Notes under the pieces: generated by a model
What the model was told of the DNA's origin: nothing
Databases searched by the model: none
The model's input: only the letters and a program-made list of their open reading frames with translations
NCBI GenBank assembly: GCA_043585095.1
Contig: CP121321.1
Coordinates: forward strand, 2,294,001 to 2,358,000
Reading direction: 5' to 3'
Source of the DNA: JANQIO01 sp043585095
GTDB taxonomy: Bacteria; Pseudomonadota; Gammaproteobacteria; Pseudomonadales; Halieaceae
Length of the DNA stretch: 64,000 bases
Program-made: the position numbers and the translations under genes
In this document: positions 54,603-63,050 of the stretch, one piece after another
How positions within the stretch are numbered: position 1 is the first letter of the stretch
Layout of the letters: every line of letters begins with the position of its first letter

Positions 54603-54623
54603 TCAAGGGGTCAGACTCCGTCA
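54603..54623. repeat. Decayed REP-like palindrome
   Basis: TCAAGGGGTCAGACTCCGTCA, the last copy of the family in the window, between the TonB receptor leader and the exchanger gene. The flanking 54624-54754 shows no gene. Confidence 0.85.
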
Positions 54624-54754
54624 TGGGCTTGAGTCGCAGGCGTTAGCAGACCGACCCTTGATGCGCGGGGTTACGTGCCGGCCACTGCTGGGATAGCACC
54701 AGGTCACTGCGGAATTAGGTAAACTATCAACACAGTTCACCTTGTCTCTATGCG

Positions 54755-56089
54755 ATGACTGGTATGAATGAACCTGAACCAGCAGACACCGTAGCTTCGG
54801 CAGGACTGCCCGAGACAAGCTCTGCTGTGGATCAGGCACTCAGGGACACAGGCATTGATCCCGATCGACTTTCGGTTTTCAAGCTGGGAGTGATCTACCG
54901 ATTTTCGAGAACCCCGTACTGGGCATTCAGACTGTTATTGGGTCTTGTGATTTGGGGCTTACGGGAATTGATGCAGCAGCGCTTCCCGGAGACCCCTGCA
55001 TTTGTCATCGCCACGCTGACGCTGATCACAGGCCTGATTATTCTGATGGCGACCTGCGAGATATTGGTCACTGCTACAGAAAGACTAGCCGCTCGTTACC
55101 ACTGGAATCACTACACGGCGGGCACTCTGGCGGAGATATTTTCTACTACACCGGAGCTGGTTGTTATCGCGTTTATCATCCCGGTGAGTCCGATCACCGC
55201 GTTTGTGATTTGCCTGATGACAATTTATAACAACTCGCTGGTATTCAGCCTGTACTCCTACTTCTTACCCAAGGATACGCGCGGCAAGTACCTCATGCCG
55301 GTGCCCATCACCGAGGCAGGCACCCAGATACTTATCGGCGGCGGCGCCATGGGGTTAATCCTCGGGCTGGTCATGCTGACATTCAATGCCTCAGGACAAA
55401 CCAAAAACAGTTTCAATAGCGTGGACCTGATGTTCATCAGTTTTATTCTGCTGACGATATTTACGGTGTATCTATACAAACTGATGACTAGCTACGCAAA
55501 GGAAGAAGAAGCGGTGCGAGAGAGTCTGGCAATGTCCAGCAATGACATTGAGGCCAGACTGGAGAGCGTTTACGAGAATATCCAACGCAGCTCGCTGCCG
55601 ATGATCGCTCTGCTGTTTGTCATTGGGGTGCTGGGTGCCTTCGTCGGTGGTCATGAGGTGTCCCGGTTTGCCGAGGTAATGCTCAGCGACCTGCAGATGA
55701 ACCCGATACTGACGGCGCTGATCCTCGCCGTGTTTGCCGGCATGAGTGAATACGTAATTCTCTGGCAATCACACCGACGCGGCGAATACGGCATCGCTCT
55801 GGCGAATGCATTTGGCGGTATTACCCAGGTCATGTTCCTGGTCTTGCCCTACACCCTGCTGAGCATCGCTTTTTATCAATACTTTCTTAATCCGGCACAT
55901 CCCCAGTTGCCTCTCGAATTCAGCGTCTCGAACGTTCTGCTGCTTCTGTTCCTGTTCCCGACTTTTTACACCCTGACGTCACTACTGGAGGAAGACCACA
56001 CCCTGGGCATTCTCGATACCGTAATAATGACCGGCATATTCCTGTTCCTGATCGTCTTGCTGGCAACCTACGGTGGCAACGCCAGCTAG
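54755..56089 (+). CDS. CaCA-superfamily cation exchanger
   Basis: The protein has 444 residues and about eleven hydrophobic segments, with a cytoplasmic loop near residues 245-285. The two alpha repeats expected of Ca2+/cation antiporters are visible: AGTLAEIFSTTPELVVIAF (about 125) and FAGMSEYVILWQSH...ALANAFGGITQVMF (about 330-365), each with the acidic residue needed for ion binding. It probably exchanges Ca2+ or Na+ for protons. The N-terminal 40 residues are soluble and unusually long. It is divergent from the TonB receptor. Confidence 0.82.
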   Translation: MTGMNEPEPADTVASAGLPETSSAVDQALRDTGIDPDRLSVFKLGVIYRFSRTPYWAFRLLLGLVIWGLRELMQQRFPETPAFVIATLTLITGLIILMATCEILVTATERLAARYHWNHYTAGTLAEIFSTTPELVVIAFIIPVSPITAFVICLMTIYNNSLVFSLYSYFLPKDTRGKYLMPVPITEAGTQILIGGGAMGLILGLVMLTFNASGQTKNSFNSVDLMFISFILLTIFTVYLYKLMTSYAKEEEAVRESLAMSSNDIEARLESVYENIQRSSLPMIALLFVIGVLGAFVGGHEVSRFAEVMLSDLQMNPILTALILAVFAGMSEYVILWQSHRRGEYGIALANAFGGITQVMFLVLPYTLLSIAFYQYFLNPAHPQLPLEFSVSNVLLLLFLFPTFYTLTSLLEEDHTLGILDTVIMTGIFLFLIVLLATYGGNAS

Positions 56090-56244
56090 GCAGTGACTGG
56101 TTGCGCGGCAATGTTGGCGCAAAGCCAGAAGCCTGGGCAGGAAAACCGCAGCGGCAGTTAAGGACGCCGAGTGCGCCGATCATTTTTGGCTTCCGCCGGA
56201 CCCTGAATGCAACCCTGGTTACTCGCTTGCAAACGAGCTCGCTT

Positions 56245-57816
56245 TCAGTGCAGCTCGATTCTATAGTTTTGTTCGCGAAAAACGCGTAGGCACGCATCAA
56301 CAACTTCAGCATCAAAGCTTGTGTCACGCTTGGAGTCAATTTCGTTGAGTGCAGCATCAATGCCCAGGGCAGCCCGATAAGGGCGGTGTGATGCCATCGC
56401 TTCAACGACGTCTGCTACAGCGAGAATTTTTGATTCAAAAAGAATCTCATCGCACATAAGCCCCTTCGGATAGCCTGACCCATCAAGCCTTTCATGATGC
56501 TGCGCAATAATGTCGGCTATGGGCCACGGAAAACTAACATTTTTAATGATGTTATACCCGATGATGGAGTGTTCTTTAATCATGCCAAACTCCAGTTTCG
56601 TCAAAGCAACGGGCTTCGTCAGCAGCTCAACCGGAATGCCAATCTTGCCTAAATCATGTATTGATGCAGCCAGACGTAAGCCGTCTTTACGGTCTTCACA
56701 TAAGCCTAGCTCGTCAGATATTTTTGAACACAGATCCGCGACCCGCCGCTGATGGCCTGCAGTGTAGGAATCACGCTCGTCTAACGTAGCTGCTATTACC
56801 TCGATAGTCTGTTCCAAACTTTTTCTTAAGCTAGCTTGATACGCATCTTTATCGATTGATGTCTGTAATGCGGCCACTCCGAAGGAGATATCATCTGCAA
56901 TATGCCGTAACAGCTCCTCCTCTGCCTCAGACCAAACTTCTAGCGCACTGCTGTAGAGCGTCAGGCACGCCACCAATTGACTGGGGAGCAAAAATGGAAC
57001 AGAAATCGCCGATCTATAACCGCGTTTCAACGCCTCCGTCCGCCAGGGCGTCATCTTCGGGTCGGCAGAGATATCATGGACAAACTGGATTTGGCCCGAA
57101 CGAATAGCTGCACCGGTTGGCTCTTGTCCCCGGGCCGTATCTGACCAGGAGACTTTGTCCAGCTCTAAGTAGCCATCCTCATATCCAAAATGAGAAGCGT
57201 TGGTAACCTTTTTCCCTTCCCCCTCATCAGGCACCCCTATCCACGCCATTCGATATCCGCCCGTTTCGACGGCGATTCGACAGTATTCAGCAAGTAACGC
57301 GGATTCTGTTTTGGAACCCAGCAACGCCTCATTGCCATCACTTCGCATCTTCAGCGCGCGTGCGGTTGCCTTCAGGGCGGTTTCAGCACGCCTGCGCTCG
57401 GTGTTATCGCGAATATTGCATTGAATGACAAGAGTGCCTGCACAGTCGTAGACGTTGCTTATGAACTCGACAGAAATCCTGGTGCCGTCTTTCGCCACCA
57501 AAGGAAGATCGTCATAACGTATATAGCGGTTTTCCTGCAGCTCAAGGAATGCCTGTTTGCTCAACGCCGTATCCTTGAACGCGCCAACCTCCCAGATCTT
57601 TTTCCCGAGAAACTCTGCACGGGTAAAACCCAACATATTCACTAGGTAAGGATTTGCATCCTCAATAGCTGACGTTTTGGCGTTTAAGAGGAGAATGCCG
57701 TCTTGAGCGGCCTCGAATAGGCGGCGGTAACGCATTTCTGACACTTGCAGCAGTTTGTTAGCCGCCGCGAGCCTTTGTGCTTCTGCCTGGGCAGCCAATT
57801 CGTTAGGAGACTGCAT
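56245..57816 (-). CDS. PAS-GAF-HD-GYP c-di-GMP phosphodiesterase
   Basis: The protein has 523 residues, with start MQSPNELAAQ at 57816. A PAS domain (about 25-145) is followed by a GAF domain (about 160-320) and an HD-GYP domain (about 330-510). The HD pair is in SIHDLGKIGIP and the GYP motif in HHERLDGSGYPKG, both intact. HD-GYP enzymes degrade c-di-GMP to GMP. It resembles the HD-GYP protein at the right end of the window (WPIADIIAQHHERLDGSGYP in one, WPIANVIHQHHERLDGSGYP in the other). Confidence 0.93.
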   Translation of the reverse strand: MQSPNELAAQAEAQRLAAANKLLQVSEMRYRRLFEAAQDGILLLNAKTSAIEDANPYLVNMLGFTRAEFLGKKIWEVGAFKDTALSKQAFLELQENRYIRYDDLPLVAKDGTRISVEFISNVYDCAGTLVIQCNIRDNTERRRAETALKATARALKMRSDGNEALLGSKTESALLAEYCRIAVETGGYRMAWIGVPDEGEGKKVTNASHFGYEDGYLELDKVSWSDTARGQEPTGAAIRSGQIQFVHDISADPKMTPWRTEALKRGYRSAISVPFLLPSQLVACLTLYSSALEVWSEAEEELLRHIADDISFGVAALQTSIDKDAYQASLRKSLEQTIEVIAATLDERDSYTAGHQRRVADLCSKISDELGLCEDRKDGLRLAASIHDLGKIGIPVELLTKPVALTKLEFGMIKEHSIIGYNIIKNVSFPWPIADIIAQHHERLDGSGYPKGLMCDEILFESKILAVADVVEAMASHRPYRAALGIDAALNEIDSKRDTSFDAEVVDACLRVFREQNYRIELH

Positions 57817-58032
57817 AGTGCTGGTTTCAAAGAAGGGAAATCCACTGTACGCCCTCCCCTCTGAAGTAGCTATCGATAACAAATATAGTTGTAGACACTC
57901 AATACCAAAAATGATCGTAGACGCTGACAAGCGCTTTGATATGCAGCGCGGCAAACTGTTGACAGACTCTCGCTGTCGGCGCCGCGGCAAACTCAGGAAA
58001 AGAGCACGCTGGCGCAAGCCACACCCACGTTT

Positions 58033-59079
58033 TCAGCTCTCGGGGCTTCCGTTCCCGGTGCTCGCTTCCAATTCCGCTTCAAGGCGCGCGACCTGTCGCT
58101 CAAGCGTTTTCTGCTCGGCCTCCAAAACCGCAAGGTCCTCAGGAGAGGCTTTCTTCAGGGCGGCGATTTCGCCAAGGCGTACCTGTGCATCGGTCAGCGT
58201 CTGCTTGAGGGTCTCGCGCTCGGCAGCGGTCTCTGCCTTGTCGAAGATCACATCCTCAGGCGATCCTGACTCAGCCGCTGCCGTTGCCTGACGATCTGGC
58301 ACGGGAATCACGCGGGCAGCGGGGTCGAGCACGCGCTGGTTCATAAAGTTGGGTGAGACGATTTCTACCCCAGCGCCATGCAAGGTGGCGAGAATAGATC
58401 GCCGCAAGTTGGACTTGGCGGTGAGCAATTTGGAAACATCTTCGGTGAAGCCGCCAACGCGGTACGCAACAGAAAAGTCACCTAGTTCGCCCACCAGCAC
58501 AAATGCATCGGTGAGCCCTACGTCTGATGCCGCCTGCTTGAGCAGTGTCTCTACCTGCAGGGGCGGCAGGTCGTAGCCCAGCGACAGCTCTGCCGAAATA
58601 ATCGTGCCAGAGCGATGTACTACCGTCAGCGGGTTATTGACCAAATACAGATTAGGCACTGTTGCCAGATCCCGGTCCGGGGTTTGTATTTCGGTATGAA
58701 ACAATCCGCGCTCGGTGACTCGACCAAAGTGCTCCTGGCAGTGAATGTAGTCGCCAGGGCGGAAACTATTGACCGCGCGTAGCATCAAGCCCGCCATTAT
58801 GTTGGACACGAAGGTAGTCGAAGACAGGGCGATTACCGCGGTGATCACAATGCCCAACAAGCTCAGTAGCTGACCGCGTGATGTCTCGGAAATGGGCAGA
58901 CTGAAAATGATAGCCAGCAGGCCAGCCCCGGTGAGCGCTAGCATGGTGGCCTGACGTGAAACGCTCAGTTCGCCGGTTAGATTGCGCCGAATGGCAAAGT
59001 TAGTGACGAACAATACAGCGGTCACAACCGCCAGAGTGATGGCCAGTGGCAGAAAAAGCAGCAAGCTTTGGGTGATCAC
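58033..59079 (-). CDS. MscS-family small-conductance mechanosensitive channel
   Basis: The protein has 348 residues with three hydrophobic segments (about 5-28, 45-62 and 68-100). The MscS pore and beta-domain region follows (SSTTFVSNIMAGLMLRAVN, FRPGDYIHC, TPDRDLATVPNLYLVNNPL). The C-terminal 100 residues are an added coiled coil rich in Glu and Ala. MscS channels open under membrane tension to save cells from osmotic downshock. It ends 15 bases from the region before the HD-GYP gene but shares no obvious operon with it. Confidence 0.88.
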   Translation of the reverse strand: MITQSLLLFLPLAITLAVVTAVLFVTNFAIRRNLTGELSVSRQATMLALTGAGLLAIIFSLPISETSRGQLLSLLGIVITAVIALSSTTFVSNIMAGLMLRAVNSFRPGDYIHCQEHFGRVTERGLFHTEIQTPDRDLATVPNLYLVNNPLTVVHRSGTIISAELSLGYDLPPLQVETLLKQAASDVGLTDAFVLVGELGDFSVAYRVGGFTEDVSKLLTAKSNLRRSILATLHGAGVEIVSPNFMNQRVLDPAARVIPVPDRQATAAAESGSPEDVIFDKAETAAERETLKQTLTDAQVRLGEIAALKKASPEDLAVLEAEQKTLERQVARLEAELEASTGNGSPES

Positions 59080-59169
59080 AGACTCCCCCTACTATCCTTC
59101 GGCAAACAAAACGGCGCGTAGCAATGAGGATAACGCGTCCGCAGACGCAAGTCCGCTGCTTTGCACTGA

Positions 59170-59673
59170 CTACTCCGGCATATGGGGCGGGTCGTCGTCC
59201 TCTCGCTGGTGATCGGGCGCGGGTGCCAGTGTGGCGAGGCGTGCCTCCAGCAGTTGAGCATGTTCCGCCTCTTCATCTGCAAAAGTCTGGGCCATGCTGG
59301 CGGTTTCGGAATCTGGGCAGCTAGTGGCGTACTCGGCATAGAAACGCTGGGCGGCACGCTCGTTGGCTAATGCCAGACGCAGGGCGGCTTCGGCGCTCAT
59401 CCGGTAATGCAGCGCTTCGTAGTCGGCGGATTCCGGGGCGTCACCGGCCCAGTCGAAATCCCAGGCAGCGATCACTGGCAGCTCCGCACCCCCTATCGCC
59501 TCCTCTACCTCTTTCAGGTGTTTGGCGGATTCAAGCGCCATATCGGCGAAGAACTCGGCGGCTTCAGGATTATTGTGCTCGCTCAGGGCGTCGGCGAGCT
59601 CCTCATAGCGACCCATGGCGTCAGCTTCGAGTTCCAGCGCATGGGCAAGAAAGCGCTTTTTTTCTGCGTTCAC
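59170..59673 (-). CDS. Rubrerythrin/ferritin-like diiron protein
   Basis: The protein has 167 residues and a four-helix ferritin-like pattern: ELEADAMGRYEELADAL, ALESAKHLKEVEEA, LANERAAQRFYAEYA, and DEEAEHAQLLEARL. The glutamates and histidines in ExxH-type pairs would bind two irons. Such proteins reduce peroxide or store iron. The GTG start overlaps the korB stop by four bases, so it is translated with the oxygen-sensitive 2-oxoacid oxidoreductase genes, which suggests a protective role. There is no C-terminal rubredoxin domain. Confidence 0.8.
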   Translation of the reverse strand: MNAEKKRFLAHALELEADAMGRYEELADALSEHNNPEAAEFFADMALESAKHLKEVEEAIGGAELPVIAAWDFDWAGDAPESADYEALHYRMSAEAALRLALANERAAQRFYAEYATSCPDSETASMAQTFADEEAEHAQLLEARLATLAPAPDHQREDDDPPHMPE

Positions 59674-60500
59674 GCCCTGAACCCTTGCTCTAACTGACCG
59701 AGGCTGGTGGGTTCGATGTCCATCTCGGGTGGCCACGGCTCTCGTGGTTGTTCATACAAGACGCCCGTTTCAAATCCCGTCTCGGAGAAAAACTGCGCTG
59801 CCGCCGCAGCAGGGTCTGTTTCTGGCGGTTGCTCGCGCTCACTCACCGTGGCTTTCCAATCGGTCTGTTCCGGGCAAAAGGTTATGCACTGGGACAGCAC
59901 CTGCAGAAAACTGAAGCCGCGATGTTGAACGGCATCGTGAATCAGCTTCGCGATCTGGTTGGGGTTGCCGGAATAGCCGCGGCCGATCCATGGGGCGCCG
60001 GCGGCCAGTGCCACTGCCGCAGGTTTAAAGGGTCTTATGCCCGGGCCGTGAGGGGTGAGCTTACTGTGATCCCAATCCATCGGTGTGGTGGGTGATGCCT
60101 GACCCTTGGTCATGCCATACACCTCGTTATCCATCACGATATAAGTCATATCCACATTGCGTCGGCAGGCGTGCATAAAGTGATTGCCGCCGATGGAAAA
60201 CCCATCGCCATCCCCACCCAGGGCGATCACCGTCAGGTCGGGGCGAGCGAGCTTTAACCCCTGGGCGAGGGCCAGGCCTCGGCCGTGCACCCCGTGAAAG
60301 CCGTAACTCTCGGCATAGGCTGGCAGGCGTGATGAGCAACCGATGCCTGACACCAATACCGTGTCGTCCTGAGAAAGACGCAGAGCGGCCATCGCTTTGA
60401 TGAGCCCGTTCAGTACGGAAAAATGGCCGCAGCCCGGACACCAGATCGGTTTAATGCCGGACTTATAGTCTTTTGCCTTGAGCGCGGATGTCGCATTCAT
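59670..60500 (-). CDS. korB: 2-oxoacid:ferredoxin oxidoreductase, beta subunit
   Basis: The 276-residue subunit carries the thiamine-diphosphate site GGDGDGFSIGGNH...DNEVYGMTKGQ and the cluster-type stretch IWCPGCGHFSV. It forms an enzyme with KorA that converts a 2-oxoacid and CoA to acyl-CoA, CO2 and reduced ferredoxin. The start ATG overlaps the korA stop by four bases. The exact substrate (2-oxoglutarate, pyruvate or another) is not settled; KorAB is the usual match for this two-gene form. Confidence 0.9.
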   Translation of the reverse strand: MNATSALKAKDYKSGIKPIWCPGCGHFSVLNGLIKAMAALRLSQDDTVLVSGIGCSSRLPAYAESYGFHGVHGRGLALAQGLKLARPDLTVIALGGDGDGFSIGGNHFMHACRRNVDMTYIVMDNEVYGMTKGQASPTTPMDWDHSKLTPHGPGIRPFKPAAVALAAGAPWIGRGYSGNPNQIAKLIHDAVQHRGFSFLQVLSQCITFCPEQTDWKATVSEREQPPETDPAAAAAQFFSETGFETGVLYEQPREPWPPEMDIEPTSLGQLEQGFRA

Positions 60501-62209
60501 GGGTGTTCTCCTGTGAGCAGATCAGCGATCGCCTGAGGGTCTAACGGGGTTGGGCCGGGTCGAGCATAGCGTTCCAGGGAAAGCCCCGGGGGCAACTGAC
60601 TCTGCAACCAGGCGTGAAGCTGGCCGCGATGATTTTGCTCCACCACAACGATGCGCGTGCAACCCGCAAGGGCTTGTTCCAATGCTTCGATCTGCAAAGG
60701 TGCCAGCAGGCGCAGCGCAACGGTGCGCACTCCAAGCTCGCTGAGGTTTGCCGCCTCTGCCAAGGTCGCAGCGGTTGACCCAAAGCCCACCAGAGCCGTT
60801 TGCCCCTCCCCCGCAATATCCGCCCAGTCCGCACCGTAGTCATACTCGCTAAGCTTCCGCGCGCGCTTATCCAACTGCTGTATGTGATCTTTGCTGGAGG
60901 CCGAAGGCGTGCCGCGCTCGTTGTGTTCAAGCCCATCAGCAGTAAAACGCTTCGCAAGATCGCCTGGGGAGGCCGGGGCTGAAACGCCGGATTCAGTAAG
61001 TCGGTAACGCAGATAATCGACATCAGGCTGGGACTTGGTCGGGGTTGAGGTTGAGGTTGAGGTGAGGGTAGAGATCGGCGCGACCTGCCGAGGCGGCGAA
61101 ATCACCGCTATCGACTGCCCGATAAACTGATCTGACAGCACAATAGAGGGCACCTGCAGCTGCTGACTCAAGCTAGACGCCCAGCCTGTGGTAAAGACAC
61201 AATCGGCCGTACCCAGGGGCGCTAAAACTAAATGCGGCGCATCGCCATGCAGTCCATGCAGTGCAATATCCAGATCAGACTGCTCTGACTTGGTAGGAAT
61301 GCCCGTAGAGGGTCCACCCCGCTGCACATCTACAACACATAGCGGTACCTCTGCGGCGACGGCAAGGCCGAGGCTCTCACTCATCAGCGCCAATCCCGGG
61401 CCGGAGGTCGCAGTAAGCGCCGGGACACCGCCGTATGCCGCCCCGATGGTCATATTGATCGCCGCCAACTCGTCTTCGGCCTGCACCAGACGGCCAGCCA
61501 GCTGCTCGATAGGTTGGGCGATCCACTCGAGCAGGTCTGAGGCCGGGGTAATAGGGTAAGCCGCAACAAATCGGACGCCGGCCTGCAGGGCGCCCAGGGC
61601 GGCGGCCTGATTACCGGTAATGCACCAACGCTCGCCGGGTGTCCTCGACGGTGGCGGATGCGGCAACTCCAGCGTTTGCTCCGCCCCAGCGGCAATACAC
61701 CGCGCAGCGGCTTCTCGATAAGCGTCCGGTTTGCTAGCCAGATGCTCTGCAGTCAGTTCGCATAGATATTCTTGCGGCAGCGGCAGCGCGCCGCCAATCA
61801 ACCCAAGCGCTACCATGTTGGCCCGACCCTCGGGGTGAGCATCTTTGGCGAGCGCCGCCAGTGGCAGCTCAATCAGTGTGCGCTCTGCCAACACCGCAGG
61901 CGCCGTGGCTGCAGATTCGCAAATAATCACCGCGTCGTCGCTAAGGCGTATTTCGTCCTGGAAACGCTCGAAGTTCATCCAGTCCAGCGCCACCAGAACA
62001 TCGTAACGGCGCGCCGCCGTATAGCGTTCGTCTTCGGTGAGCTTTAGCAGGGCTGCAGCTTCGCCGCCGCGTATCTGCGGACCAAAGGTTTTGCGCAATA
62101 AGCCGTGGCCGCCATCGCGCGCCCAGGCGCGCAACAGTAATTCGCCGCAGGAGATAACGCCTGAACCACCAGCGCCGGCTATAGCAATCGAAAGCGAGAG
62201 TCGTGACAT
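60497..62209 (-). CDS. korA: 2-oxoacid:ferredoxin oxidoreductase, fused gamma-alpha subunit
   Basis: The 570-residue protein has an N-terminal gamma domain (about 1-190; AIAGAGGSGVISCGELLLRA, TFGPQIRGGEAAALLKL) and the alpha domain (about 200-570; FVAAYPITPASDLLEW, TATSGPGLALMSESLGLA, DVQRGGPSTGIPTKSEQSDL). This fused layout is typical of KorA. A low-complexity Ser-Thr linker (TLTSTSTSTPTKS) is coded by short GGTTGA-type repeats near 61036-61066. It is first in a korA-korB-rubrerythrin operon. Confidence 0.93.
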   Translation of the reverse strand: MSRLSLSIAIAGAGGSGVISCGELLLRAWARDGGHGLLRKTFGPQIRGGEAAALLKLTEDERYTAARRYDVLVALDWMNFERFQDEIRLSDDAVIICESAATAPAVLAERTLIELPLAALAKDAHPEGRANMVALGLIGGALPLPQEYLCELTAEHLASKPDAYREAAARCIAAGAEQTLELPHPPPSRTPGERWCITGNQAAALGALQAGVRFVAAYPITPASDLLEWIAQPIEQLAGRLVQAEDELAAINMTIGAAYGGVPALTATSGPGLALMSESLGLAVAAEVPLCVVDVQRGGPSTGIPTKSEQSDLDIALHGLHGDAPHLVLAPLGTADCVFTTGWASSLSQQLQVPSIVLSDQFIGQSIAVISPPRQVAPISTLTSTSTSTPTKSQPDVDYLRYRLTESGVSAPASPGDLAKRFTADGLEHNERGTPSASSKDHIQQLDKRARKLSEYDYGADWADIAGEGQTALVGFGSTAATLAEAANLSELGVRTVALRLLAPLQIEALEQALAGCTRIVVVEQNHRGQLHAWLQSQLPPGLSLERYARPGPTPLDPQAIADLLTGEHP

Positions 62210-62269
62210 GCTACGTAGTATATGGCATCAGCACCGCGAGTCGTGTGCTGGATTTCCTGTGCCTTTTAA

Positions 62270-62516
62270 TGGCCTCGGTACTGCTCATGCCCTTTTCATT
62301 GCAGGCACCGACACCACCTTGCACCTGACCATTGCCGGTTTCTCGCTGCACGACGAACTGCAATCCCTCACCCGACATGGCACGACGCCAGCGCAGGCCC
62401 TGCTCGCCGCGAGGGTGACTCCGACACAGCTGATGGGAACCAATGCAGATGGATTGAAACGGGCCGGCGAGCCGACCTACTGCTGTTGAGCGACGGCAAC
62501 CTGGCTTAACGATGGC
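62270..62516 (+). pseudogene. C-terminal remnant of an amidohydrolase
   Basis: The frame encodes AGTDTTLHLTIAGFSLHDEL followed by TPAQALLAARVTPTQLMG, the usual end of imidazolonepropionase-like amidohydrolases. It is frameshifted near AGEP: with one or two bases restored it would continue as DLLLLSDGN. The catalytic N-terminal half is absent. Confidence 0.7.
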
Positions 62517-62569
62517 TGCCTAGTTGGACCGGAGGATAACAGGCGCCAATCTGATCGCTGCTGGCGCCT

Positions 62570-62983
62570 TCAGGCGCTTTGGTAGATTGCCCGCATAAGC
62601 TTGATAACGTCCGCGCTACGCTCGGCTATCTGGCCCAGCTTCTCCTCATCGTCGAGGTCAAAAAAACCCTCCTCGTGGGAAAATTCCTCGATGGAGAAAA
62701 CTCGAAAGCCCATGCTCCACTCGGGGAACTGCCGCGCCTCAATCGTCTCGGAAGACAGCACAACAAGGTTCTTATTGCGCTCGTCAGCGCCTATGTTCTC
62801 AATCAGCTGGTCAACAGCCTCAGGCTCTCCCTCGAGGCACTGTAGGAATTTGTTGTACACCAGAAACAGAACGCCGGTAATCTGGTGTTGCAGGTTGCCT
62901 TCTCGCGATTCCTTCAGTAGCTCTTTTATTTCCCCGGGAGTTAGTGCCCGGGTACATTCGCTAACGTATACCAATTGCTTCAT
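62570..62983 (-). CDS. BLUF-domain blue-light sensor protein, second copy
   Basis: The protein has 137 residues, from ATG 62983 (MKQLVYVSECTRA). The BLUF pocket is intact: tyrosine in LVYVSE, asparagine in REGNLQHQITGVLF, glutamine in KFLQCLEGEP, and tryptophan-methionine in PEWSMGF. A short acidic helical tail follows. It lies about 67 bases after an HD-GYP phosphodiesterase gene on the same strand, so the two may form an operon linking blue light to c-di-GMP. Confidence 0.9.
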   Translation of the reverse strand: MKQLVYVSECTRALTPGEIKELLKESREGNLQHQITGVLFLVYNKFLQCLEGEPEAVDQLIENIGADERNKNLVVLSSETIEARQFPEWSMGFRVFSIEEFSHEEGFFDLDDEEKLGQIAERSADVIKLMRAIYQSA

Positions 62984-63050
62984 AGGATATGTTGTTATTT
63001 TATTGTGTTGGATCCGAAACAAATATTATCTATGTCTAGCGCTAGCATCG

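Noticed and set aside
36857..54623. Intrinsic terminators made by the repeated palindromes
   Set aside because: The hairpins are terminator-like, but most are not followed by a T run, and their sequence identity and link to RAYT mark them as REP-type repeats.
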